Below are positions 54,601 through 64,000 of a stretch of 64,000 bases of DNA, piece after piece. Within the stretch, counting starts at the first letter, position 1. Every line of letters starts with the position of its first letter. The notes beneath the pieces were generated by a model. That model did not search any database and had not been told where the DNA came from. It saw only the letters and a program-made list of their open reading frames with translations. The stretch comes from Aricia agestis (taxonomy: Eukaryota > Arthropoda > Insecta > Lepidoptera > Lycaenidae): the NCBI RefSeq assembly GCF_905147365.1, contig NC_056406.1, forward strand, positions 4,600,501 through 4,664,500, written 5' to 3'. A program made the position numbers and the translations under genes.

Positions 54601-57600
54601 GACGCCTGCAGTACAGTGTGACCCTCGTAATCCTTCACGTCGACCATGGCCGACATCGGATCAGCGTCTTTGTAAGCGTAGTTAGCTAAAATCTGATTAT
54701 ATGAAAATATTTTTACATCATACGCACTCCGTTAAGTAATTTTCAATTGCAACTATAGTTAAAGCGCTAGGACCTACACTTATTTAAGCAAACAAAGTTA
54801 TAGTAACTTATACATTAAATATACCTGAAGGGGATCTTCTAGCTCATTCTTAACGCATAAATGTAATGGCGTCTGTCCTGATGAGTCGAGACAGGCGATG
54901 GACACGCCAGCATTAAGCAGATCCTCTATGCTCTCTATGTTCTCCAGTAGCACAGCTGTGTGGAGAGGGGTTTCGATATTCTGCCCCCGAGCTTTCATGG
55001 TGTAGAATTTTCCACCGGCATTTAAGAGTATACGGACTACTTCCGTGAAGCTGGAAAAATATTCAGTCATGTATGAATAACGTAACGATTTTGTTACAGA
55101 TCGCCCTACCCGAAATCTATATTTATGAGTTGATGAAAGCCGCAGTCTGTACCCAAATTAGTAAAATAATAAATAGGAGGCCGAGAGCGATCGCGGTCGG
55201 AACCCTTTCCCTGGTGTTTGTTAATAATAATAATTGTTGATGAATATTAGGGATTCTAACTTTGGCTCGAATTTTGAAAATAGCTCCATTATGCTTTGAT
55301 TCTCATAATCGATTCAGTGGGTCATATCAATTACTTGTCTCTTGGGTTCCTCTTATCCGACCCAATTAGTGAATCGTTAACTTGTATAAGTTTAGGACAG
55401 GCAGGTTAACATATTAATAATAATTATTATAAGATAATCTTAACGTTAATGTTTCCGCATGTTTAACATCTTACACTTTACAGAATTCAAGAACCTTCAT
55501 AACCACCACCACTACGCTCATGGTTTTCTGAAATTATCTGCTTTTTCACAGCGTACAAATGGAAATTTTCATGGAATAACGAAAATATTTGAAATCGTGA
55601 TGGATCGGTCTTACTTACGTTTACGTCTTATGGATGGACACATTACAATTTACATTATACATAGTACTATCGGAGAAGTTGATTCATATGCCGATTGCGG
55701 GCCTATGTATTTTGGTCGCGTTATGTCAAACCCTACAACTAACACTGAATTGAAATAATTCGACCTCATAGTGCAGCACGAGTCGGCGCATGAGTACCGG
55801 AAACTATTCCCCTCAATTTTTTTATGCGATCCTCTTCAAATTGTCCTCCTAATAAAAAAGGTCCTATGACTTTTTACGATAAAGTTAATATTTTTAAAGA
55901 TATGAATTTTTAAAGGTTCGAAAAATCTCAAATTTGGGTACTTTCGACCCATGAAAAATATATTAAAAAAATAAATATCTAAGTCATATATTTTATTAAA
56001 TTCTCTATACAATAATTAATTATATTGTTAATAGAGATTTAAAAAAAATTCATTGTTTATATCTTTTTTTTTATCTTACTAAAAGTAGACAAAAAATTGT
56101 GTTTTTTGTATGGGAGCACCCCTTAAACATTTACTTTATTTTAATTTTATTATTAATTATTAAAGTAAAAATAAGGATTTTGTGAAAATATCAAGTGCCT
56201 AACTGTTACCATTATTGATTACGAGCAAAAAAGGCCAAAAAAATCACGTTTCTTGTATGGGATCCCCCCTTAAATATTAATTTTATTTTATTTTTAGTAC
56301 TTATTCTTATAGTGACAACACATATATATACATAATCTGTGAAAATTTCAGAAGTGTAGCTATAGCGGTTCTTGGGATACAGCCTGGAGACATATAGACA
56401 AACAGACAGACGGACAGACTACGAAGTCTTAGTAAACCCTATTACCTACTAAGACTTCTGAAATTTTCACAGATTGTGTATATATCTGTTGCCGCTATAA
56501 CAACAAATACTAAAAATAAAATAAATTTAAAAATAAAAAAAACCATTTTATTGGTATTTCAATAAAGAATATAAAAAAATGTCCGGTTGACTTGCAATTG
56601 TTTAAACAATGTTTGTTTAAACAATATGGCACCGGGTTGCGCCATGGCAACATGCATTTATATCATCAGGAGGGCAATTTGAAGAGGATCACATAAAAAA
56701 ATTGAGGTGGAATAGTTTCCGGTACTCATGCGTCGACTCGTGCTGCACTATCATGACGTAGGTCCGTCAACTGCCTATGAATCAATTCTTGGTGGTCTTC
56801 GATGGTACATTCAAACCTTACCATTTAGCAGCAATCCCATGTCCGTAGTAGTACCCGGAGCCGGCGACGTCGAGCGCGGTGCGGCCCATCGCGTCGCAGA
56901 TGTTGGGGTCGGCGCCCGCCGCCAGCAGCAGCCGCACGCAGTGGGTGCGCGCGCACGATGCCGCCACGTGCAGCGGCGTGAAGCCCGGCTGCAGGATCGG
57001 CAGCTGGGGAGGGATGGTGAGCTTTATTACACGACGTTAAAGTAATCATCAGGGAGATTGAAATATAAGTAGATCGCGGAGTAACGTACGGACGGTTATG
57101 TATGTTAGAGCAGGCTGCGTTCACAACAAACTGACTTATGTATACATGTACCATCTAAATAATAATAAAATTGATTTCATAGAGACAAATAATACACGTG
57201 GCAATTGATTTATATGCCGCGGCCGCATATGCGTAATGTTTCGCGATAAAAACGATTCTATTGGACGATCTGCATGTATACATGCAAATCGTATTACTAT
57301 TGGACGATAGTCCAATGGTAATACGATCTGACTATTGGACGGACGGACTATTGGACGATAGTCCAATAGTATCGTCTCATTAAGCTTATAGTCCTTACAC
57401 ACTTAAGCGAAACAAACTTAAGCGATAGTCCAATAGTATCGTCTCATTAAGCTTCGGACGATAGACGCAGGTGCGGCCGGGCCCATAGGTAGTTGACGGA
57501 CCTGCATCATTTAGTCGGATTATGTCAATTCAATATTATGCTGCTGCTGCATTCAGCTGTCGGGCCTGTCGGCTGACTTTGACGGTCACGCGACGGTGAA

Positions 57601-60600
57601 CGCGACCAAATCTGCCTATGAATCAACTTTTCTGATAGTACATGATACTGTAGGCCTATCTATACAATTGTTATTTGACACTGTGATTATCATGATCATA
57701 TCAGAATAATAAAACGAATGCTATGAGTGTATCTCTATGGCTATAGCCTTTAATGTATTACTATATTTATAGTCATTATCCTGATTTGTGACACTAAACG
57801 ATGCTCATGTTAAACAAGTATTTTGCTTTAAAGGCTCTTCAGAATCAAAGCGTAACTCACAGTTCCCTTAATAGCCATGCAATTGTGGTCGATATTGTCC
57901 TTCCAGTTCTTGGGCAGGATGGTCTCGACGTTGCCGAGGTTGCAGCGGATGTTCACCAGCTCCTTGGTGACGGGACACAACTTCTTCACCTCCTCCTCCG
58001 CCTCTGATGATAAGTCATCACTGTCCACTCTCTTCTGCATGTCTGAAAATAATTTTTATATTAATACCTTACCTAATTTGCTCTTCATGTGTTGTTAAGT
58101 GGGTGGTACGACACTTTAATTGTTTTCAAATATATATTAGTAACAGGAAAGAATACAGATAGACAAAATAAATTATGTAATATTCATACAATTTACAGAT
58201 ATATTTTACCTACTCATACAGCTATATATGCTCAGAGTAATTATTTTTTTAATCAGGGCATTGGGCAAGTTGGTATGGCACTTGGGATGAACTAGTGAGA
58301 AAGGGAGATTCCATAGATACAGGTAGTTATGGCCACGCATTAAGTAGATAAGTAGTAACTAAATTTTAACTTATGACTTCATACTTACTTAACTAAACTT
58401 GAACTTGCTACTAAATTTTGTGTTTATAATATATGCAAATAGCAACTTAAAATTAACTTAATACGACGTGTAAACCAGCCATTTTTCACGAACCTTTAAA
58501 AAATCTTATTTCAACGTCTTTCACAATTGACGTTAATTACAATTCAAGAAGATTTTGATACCATTTCGCCGGTAAACGAAACAATTCGTGCTTAATTAAA
58601 AATATGGAGATCGCTCAGAAGTTCATGGTAATAATATTATCACTGCCTGCTGTAGCTGCAATAGTGCTTTTAAACCTATTCTCTACTTAAAATTTTGTAT
58701 ACTAATTCATACCTAAGTTTTTCTAGTACAAAAAGTGCTCTATTTTGGTAAAATCTGAAAATATTTATGATTAATGTATATTTTCTAAAAACCGACGTGT
58801 TCTTTAATGAATACTTTCATTATTTACAAATCAATTTTCAGGGAGAGCTGGCTACGAATGCCATGCGCAGAATCAACGACAACAGCAACGTGGTTGGAAC
58901 TATTATAGTCAACCAGGAAGGTATTTTATTTTCAGAATTTGATTTTGTAGTTTAAAATAATAATTAAAGTGGCTGGTAAGCTGGCAAGCGCCCCAGCGTC
59001 ACGAGTTTCTCCATAAAAAAGTGAAAAATATGGTCTATCAGCGCTGCTACTTTCACAGTAAACTCTACAAGGAACACGTACACACCCTCAAGTGATTATC
59101 ACTTAGTTTTGTTACACCTTGTATATTCAAGAGTATGTTTACCAAAGTTACAGTGCTCCCAAAGTGATAATGCGCATAGAAATCATCGAAATTTTACGAC
59201 AATGGTCGTATTTCCCGAGCGACGGTAGACGATATTGCTACATGTATTAGTCAAAGTTCGTCGTGATATTCCTGTAGCTTTTGTAATACGGTCAATATTA
59301 CTGTGATTATCTCGAAAATGGTTTCCAATAAACGTTCTTTACAACATACTTGAGTTAAAATAAACGTCTCTATGTAGCATAGTAGTACGTACTATATCCC
59401 ACAACCGCAATTTACATTACTAACGAAGTATCACGCGTATTCATAGTAATTTTTATTTATATTATGTAGATGTGTTTTCATCGGTCAGTCTATGTTTGGT
59501 TACTATTGAAATATTTAAAAAAACTGCCTTAAAGATTATTACCACGCAGAAAAACGACGCGAGCCCTCGCAAAGCTCGGCTTTATCTAGTTTATATTTGT
59601 CTGTATGTAGCACACAGTAGTTTATTATAATTTCGTGCCAAGGTTTCCCGGAGACGACGACGCTGGACAGCCTGACGGCCGCCACCTACTCCACGCACAT
59701 GAGGAATATGTGCTACCACGCCTCCAACGCTCTCAAGGAGATTGTTAGTACATACCCCGCATTCCATTTGATGTTAAAAACGATCAAAACGCTCAAAATG
59801 TCTCCTATTTTGTTGATCGTTTTAACATCTAACGGAACGCGGGGATAGTGTTGTATATTGCCAAAGAGAAATGTAGCTTGTAATCACATAGATGACGTCC
59901 ACAAATCAGTTGCGCTGAAATTACTTTTTTCGCAACAAAATCTATCCTACCAGTCTCTAAAATTACTTCTACTCATACCAAATTCCATCTGGTATGAAGA
60001 GGTAACAGACAAACAGATAGACACATTTTCGCATTTATAATGTAAGTAAGGATGGTAAATTAAAGCCATCAAGTTTGCAGCAACTTTCAATGGTTGAATA
60101 GTAGGAAAATGAGAAAGAAGTATTTTTTTTCAGTACTGTGTAATATTAAAAACGTGCCAGTATCAAATTTTATACGTGGGAGAGCCATGCTTCGGCACGA
60201 ATGGGTCGGCTCGACCGGAGAAATATTTTCTCACAAAAAACCGGCGTGAAACAGCGCTTGCGCTGTGTTTCGCCGAGTGAGTGAGTTTACCGGAGGCCCA
60301 ATCCCCTACCCTATTCCCTTCCCTACCCTCCCCTATTACCCTATTCCCTATTAAAAGACCGGCAACGCATCTGCAGCTCTTCTGATGCTGCAAGTGTCCA
60401 TGGGCGACGGATGTTGCTTTCCATCAGGTGACCCGTTTGCTCGTTTGCCCCCTTATATCATTAAAAAAAATCTTATCACAATAATGATATAGTAGAAGGT
60501 ATGTCAAATTCTTAGAATAATCCTAAAAATGTTATCTTTACAGGATGTAACTGATGACTTACTAGTTTTGCGTTTGATATCGATAAAATCAGAAGCGGTC

Positions 60601-63600
60601 GTGGTCCCCGATAAGGAGTTCCATTTGATCGTGGTCATGAGCAGAACATAAATATGTTGATTGTTGGTACATATAGTTTGGGACTAGTACGGAGCAAATA
60701 AATTTTTGAAAAAAACCTGTCTTAAATTATTTAACTTAAATAATTATTGCCAATGAATACAAAAGAAAAGTGAAATAAATATTACAGGTAGAGGTAATTA
60801 AAAAACAACCTATGCTTATCGCGGTATCATAATCGAGGATATGAGGTAAGAGCATATAATAGGTAGACTGACAAAATGACAAAATGCTTACTCTACCTTT
60901 GGGCTTCGCATAATCAGGTAAAAATATGTTATGGCCATACGTTTTGACTTACCTTCAGGGAAGTCCAACAGAATGGCGACTTGTCGTGAGTTTCCCGCGA
61001 AAGCTGCTAGATGCAGGGGCGTCCGGCCGAGCCTGTCCAGCCGGTACTTCTCCGCTCCGAACTTGATGAGCAGACCCAGGGCGTCTCCCCCGCTCAGCGC
61101 CGACATGTGGCACGCGGAGACCAGGTCCAAACGACATGTTGCGTTTGGATTCGCACCATTTTTGAGCAGTCTGATAAAATGTAATGTCAATTAACATAAA
61201 AGTATGGACTTTATTTCGAGAAAGGTAAAAGAAGCATATCGCCGAAAATTCAGACCTCAAAAATCTTTATTTTATGACGTCATCTTTATAAAATTGTGTC
61301 AGTCTTGGGACTTGGGCTTCAGAGTGACTAAGAAATGTTTTCAAATCGGATTTAAGTAAATCATTCCACCCAAACCTTATAAAGCACAGTTATGAATAAC
61401 ATACTTTTCCACCTCCTCTATGTCATGGTCGTTTATCGCTTCCAACAGTTCCGTGTTGAGGCGCCGCAGCCTCCTGTCACTCCGCCTCCACTTCCTCGGG
61501 AAGATGTCTTCTGTGTCGCCCAGCGGGGTTGTGTCGGGGGTCGATATCTCAGACGATGGACCCAACTGGTTCATGAAGGCTGGGTCTTCATCGCTGGAAA
61601 AATGTAAAGAGAAAGCTTTTCAGCTTTTTAACCCATCAATCCTCAAGCGGCAGCCGGCTGCCGCATAATAATTGAAAATCTATTGTGTCTGCGATACCCA
61701 CGATGGAGGTGATAATCACTTGTAAATTATTCTTAGTATAAATGATACATCTTAGTTTTTTCCGTTCGGGAGAAGCACACATTCAGGCTTTCAGGTGTAG
61801 TCTGGGGAAGGGGAATCGAGTTATATGAAAACCGCGCCCGGTCAAGATCCACTAAAACCAAGCGGTGTTCCTGCTTCTCCAATTTTGGCAGAGCGAGAAA
61901 CGCAGGATACACAACCGCGTCACACGTCTTAGCCTAGGCATTGATAGTCACGGCCGCACTAAAGTAGCAATCTGTCCCCCGTCTTATCACTTCACTACGA
62001 GTACTCGTATGTCTGGGAGATTACTCACAAGTTGCCGTACGGAGTGAGCCTGGGTCTCGCCGGCCGGAGCCGCTCCAGCCCGGGGCTGGGACCGAGCAGC
62101 GGCGCCAGGCTGTCCTCCGCCTCATCGCCTCGCTCTACGTCTGAAAAGGAAGACCAAATTCAAATTTTAGTTGGCTAAAGGCCTTGCAATTACCATTTAG
62201 GTAATGTAGGACGGGCCGAATTCCTGTAAACATTTATAGAAATTCAGCCCGTCCTACATTCGGTCATCGAAATACTTTCATTCGGTCCCTAAAAAGCATA
62301 AGAAAACTTGGATATTTTTGGAGTCGTTTATTAACAGATTTATCAATCCAAATATTATGTTTTATCCATTCAGCATACCTAATCGCCTTTATCTCAATCA
62401 ATTGGTCACCGAGTGTCCGGCCAATATTCGGTCCATTGAGTCACAATTAGAGAAGAGCACCTTTTGATCGACAAACATGGTTGATTAAAACTTGGTCGAC
62501 GGAAGTTTGATCCCGGGGCGCGGACGTGACCGGCCTACGTCAGGGGCGTAGCTACTCGTGGGCCCCGGGCGGTCGGGCCTCTGAGATGAGTTAATATTGC
62601 CATGCTAACGACACTTTCGGAAATGTGAAGTAAATAACGCGTCCCTTTTTGGCAAACCGTAAACAGGAAATGGTAGATTCTGTTTACTAAACCCAACTCT
62701 TATATCTCTTTGAACTATTTGAATTAGTTTTACTTCAGAAGTGTTATCTACATATATACTGCAAAAGTTTTCACGCTTAGAATAATCAACATAATTTTCC
62801 ATATTGTGTATGTAATTTTAGTCTCCAGAAATGGCTCACAGTTAGCTTTTGATGAGTGGCGCACTATCAACATAGTTTACGGCCAGTCATTACAAACGTA
62901 CGTAAACAGTAAACACTAGTCCATAATCTCTTACTGATTTTAAGCTATGTGTGCCAAATATTCAAATTAAGTATAAACAATCGATCAAGTGCGAGTCGGA
63001 CTCGCGCACGAAGGGTTCCGTACCGTTATAGAGCAAAAATAGGCCAAAAATTGTGTTTTTTGTATGGAAGCCCCCTTAAATATTAAAGTACACTGTATAA
63101 TTAAGGATTTTGTAAAAAATTCAAGTGCCTAACTGTTTCCATTATTGATATAGAACAAAACAGACCGAAAAAATCACGTTTGTTGTATGGGAGCAAATAT
63201 TAATTTTATTTCGTTTTTCGTATTTGTTGTTATAGCGGCAACAGAAATACAAAATCTGTGAAAATTTCATAAGTCTAGCTATAGCGGTTCTTGAGTACAG
63301 CCTGGCGACAGACAGACGGACAGACGGACAGATGGACAGACGTACAGATGGACACACGTACAGATGGACAGACATCGAAGTTTCAGTAATAGGGTCCCGT
63401 TTTTACCCTTTGGGTTACGAACCCTAAAAAGTAAGGTAAGGCAAAAAGTTGTGAAAATACTACAAAACAATAAAGAGAGAAACAAAACTTTTTACCAAAT
63501 GTCTTTTATTTGGTAAAATTAAAAAAGCTTAAGCTACCAACAACAATTATTGTAATACTTCATAGGTACCTAATTGCTTAAAATCTTCAAGGCACAGACT

Positions 63601-63737
63601 AACCAAGTCTAGTCTAGATCTTAGTAATTGTGCGAAATGACTACACAACTCTAAAAAAAAATATATAAAGAAATGTCGATTAAAAAACAACACTTGCCTC
63701 CGAAAATCAGTGGAGGCAGTTCCGGCTTCCGCCACAT
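51628..63737 (-). CDS. TRPA-subfamily ankyrin-repeat cation channel (TRPA1/pyrexia-like)
   Basis: Supported exons: 62140-62029, 61593-61405, 61170-60953, 58042-57861, 57003-56822, 55050-54825, 54692-54534, 54448-53339, 52833-52573 and 52482-51628, all GT-AG with matching phases. A tentative first exon at 63737-63692 gives 1179 aa. A long ankyrin-repeat N-terminus is recognisable from TPLHLAAFAGNSRQVAILL, FTPLHVAASCARTHCVRLLL, TPLHTAVLLENIESIEDLL and others. The first membrane helix is ALLPFFYTIIFVYSLFVASL. The pore region is MVKTMVMMTSEFDYGALF; S6 is FLILAAIVLMNLMVGVAVND, the typical TRPA sequence. A basic segment and a coiled coil (about the last 70 residues) follow. TRPA channels pass cations on heat, irritant or mechanical stimuli. 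An AATAAA lies near 51490. The subtype within TRPA is not resolved. The intron at 58043-60952 hosts a roadblock gene on the other strand. Confidence 0.9.
53147..53280 (-). mobile_element. tRNA-derived SINE in a TRPA intron
   Basis: On the minus strand: box A-like TGGCTCAGTGGTGCGCG, box B GGGTTCGAATCCCGCC, then CCCGGGTCTGGATGTATATT and an ATATGTGTATGACATAATAA tail. The folds do not make a full cloverleaf and there is an unrelated 3' tail, so this is a SINE and not a tRNA gene. Confidence 0.75.
55768..56752. mobile_element. Non-autonomous DNA element with about 85-bp terminal inverted repeats (TRPA intron)
   Basis: The left end AGTGCAGCACGAGTCGGCGC, then CATGAGTACCGGAAACTATT, is mirrored at the right (AATAGTTTCCGGTACTCATG, then CGACTCGTGCTGCACTATCA). 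The interior carries sequence of the AAGTGCCTAACTGTTACC family also found at 63120-63300, plus an (ACAGACAGACGG) stretch. No transposase. Confidence 0.75.
57240..57475. repeat. Clustered inverted and direct TATTGGACGATAGTCCAATA repeats
   Basis: The perfect palindrome ATTGGACGATAGTCCAAT occurs near 57299 and 57350. A 32-base block ending GTATCGTCTCATTAAGCTT occurs twice (57356-57387 and 57423-57454). Located in a TRPA intron. Confidence 0.75.
58604..60651 (+). CDS. Divergent dynein light chain roadblock paralogue (roadblock 3), nested in TRPA
   Basis: Four exons: 58604-58627, 58842-58920, 59643-59743 and 60544-60651; 312 nt, 103 aa, all GT-AG (donor 3 is gttagt). The protein starts MEIAQKFMGELATNAMRRIN and continues NVVGTIIVNQEG, then GFPETTTLDSLTAATYSTHM, RNMCYHASNALKEI and DVTDDLLVLRLISIKSEAVV with KEFHLIVVMSRT. 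This matches the roadblock/LC7 fold along its length, with exons 2 and 3 of exactly the same size (79 and 101 nt) and phase as in robl. It is more divergent than robl and lacks the final VIQN motif. An AATAAA lies 45 bases past the stop (60697). The gene lies wholly within the TRPA intron 58043-60952 on the opposite strand. Likely a specialised dynein light chain (inferred). Confidence 0.88.
58985..59130. repeat. Half copy of the palindromic AAAGTGAAAAA repeat (roadblock 3 intron 2)
   Basis: GCGTCACGAGTTTCTCCATA, CTGCTACTTTCACAGTAAAC and AAGGAACACGTACACACCCT match one arm of 36657-36917, ending TTTTGTTACACCTTGTATA. Confidence 0.7.
60175..60470 (+). mobile_element. SINE-like repeat, family A copy 6 (roadblock 3 intron 3)
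   Basis: CGTGGGAGAGCCATGCTTCG at 60175, CGGCGTGAAACAGCGCTTGC, a CCCTATTCCCTTCCCTACCC middle, then GCTCGTTTGCCCCCTTATAT and an A-tract. It lies in the antisense orientation within the TRPA intron. Confidence 0.75.
60697..60702 (+). terminator. AATAAA polyadenylation signal of roadblock 3
   Basis: AATAAA about 45 bases after the stop codon of the nested roadblock gene. Confidence 0.5.
62141..63691. repeat. TRPA intron 1 with dispersed repeats
   Basis: 62970-63425 is a full copy of the dispersed repeat with left end AAGTGCGAGTCGGACTCGCG and right end TTTTACCCTTTGGGTTACGA, including a run of GACAGACGGACAGA-type units at 63305-63375. 62180-62270 holds an inverted TGTAGGACGGGC/GCCCGTCCTACA pair. 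No other exon is recognised. Confidence 0.55.
63692..63737 (-). other. Candidate first coding exon of TRPA
   Basis: An ATG at 63737 opens MWRKPELPPLIFGGK. The next exon (62140) needs a donor leaving one base of a codon. The strongest-looking donor here (AA|gtgttg) leaves two; AAGT|gttgtt leaves one and keeps the frame but is weak. A different first exon, upstream or outside the window, is equally possible. Confidence 0.3.
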
Positions 63738-64000
63738 TTTAAAATCATTTTATGACCACATTAATGCACTCGTAAACACACTTAAAAATACTGGCAGGTA
63801 ATAAAAATAATTTGAAGGAACATTCCAAATGACACTTCGCGTGCGAGTTGCGACTGACAGAAATACAAACAGACCGAGTTGAAGGCTGGTCTTATAGCGT
63901 CGCATGAGCATCATGTAAAGTACACAGATAAATAGATTTAGTGGAAATATTTTGAAATCAAGCCGGAAGATCTATATTTTGACCATTTTCCACCCTTTTA
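63738..64000. other. Right edge, possible TRPA promoter side
   Basis: No ORF, RNA gene or repeat is recognised. If the candidate first exon is right, this holds the 5' untranslated region and promoter. Confidence 0.3.

Overview
This window looks like lepidopteran (moth or butterfly) nuclear DNA. It is AT-rich, its genes have GT-AG introns, and it is packed with dispersed repeats: six copies of one SINE-like family, tRNA-headed SINEs, many short elements with terminal inverted repeats (TIRs), a mariner remnant and an RTE-type LINE end. All protein matches are to insect or animal families, recognised by eye. No database search was run.

Seven host loci were assembled by joining exons whose reading frame and splice phase agree. 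(1) 549-3319 (-): the first two coding exons of an SH3BP5/parcas homologue, continuing off the left edge. (2) 12448-13381 (+): canonical dynein light chain roadblock, 4 exons, 97 aa. (3) 19447-22097 (-): a STAR/KH RNA-binding protein of the Sam68/KHDRBS (qkr58E/kep1) type, 6 exons, 349 aa. (4) 26735-31211 (-): a divergent roadblock paralogue, 4 exons, 128 aa. (5) 40486-48286 (-): a secreted glycoside hydrolase family 1 beta-glucosidase, 11 exons, 534 aa. (6) 51628 to about 63737 (-): a TRPA-type ankyrin-repeat cation channel, at least 10 supported exons plus a tentative first exon. (7) 58604-60651 (+): a third roadblock paralogue, 4 exons, 103 aa, nested antisense inside a TRPA intron.

The main mobile element is a structurally complete DIRS-type tyrosine-recombinase retrotransposon at 6857-11602. 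It has inverted terminal repeats, an internal complementary region that joins both outer ends, a gag-like ORF and a long open recombinase frame. Its overlapping reverse transcriptase/RNase H frame is visibly decayed.

GH1 intron 8 (42297-44111) carries an endogenous viral element: an alphavirus-like superfamily-1 RNA helicase fragment. It sits between 14-bp direct repeats with a poly-A tract at its 3' end, the hallmarks of LINE-mediated capture of a viral RNA.

Layout: 0-3.3 kb parcas 5' part; 3.3-6.9 kb repeats; 6.9-11.6 kb DIRS; 12.4-13.4 kb roadblock; 14.4-16.5 kb nested DNA transposons; 19.4-22.1 kb KHDRBS; 26.7-31.2 kb roadblock 2; 31.2-40.5 kb repeat-rich, gene-poor, with a 77-bp tandem array; 40.5-48.3 kb GH1; 51.6-63.7 kb TRPA with nested roadblock 3. 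The host genes belong to unrelated pathways (dynein motor, RNA processing, beta-glucoside hydrolysis, sensory channel). The only within-window relationship is the roadblock family.
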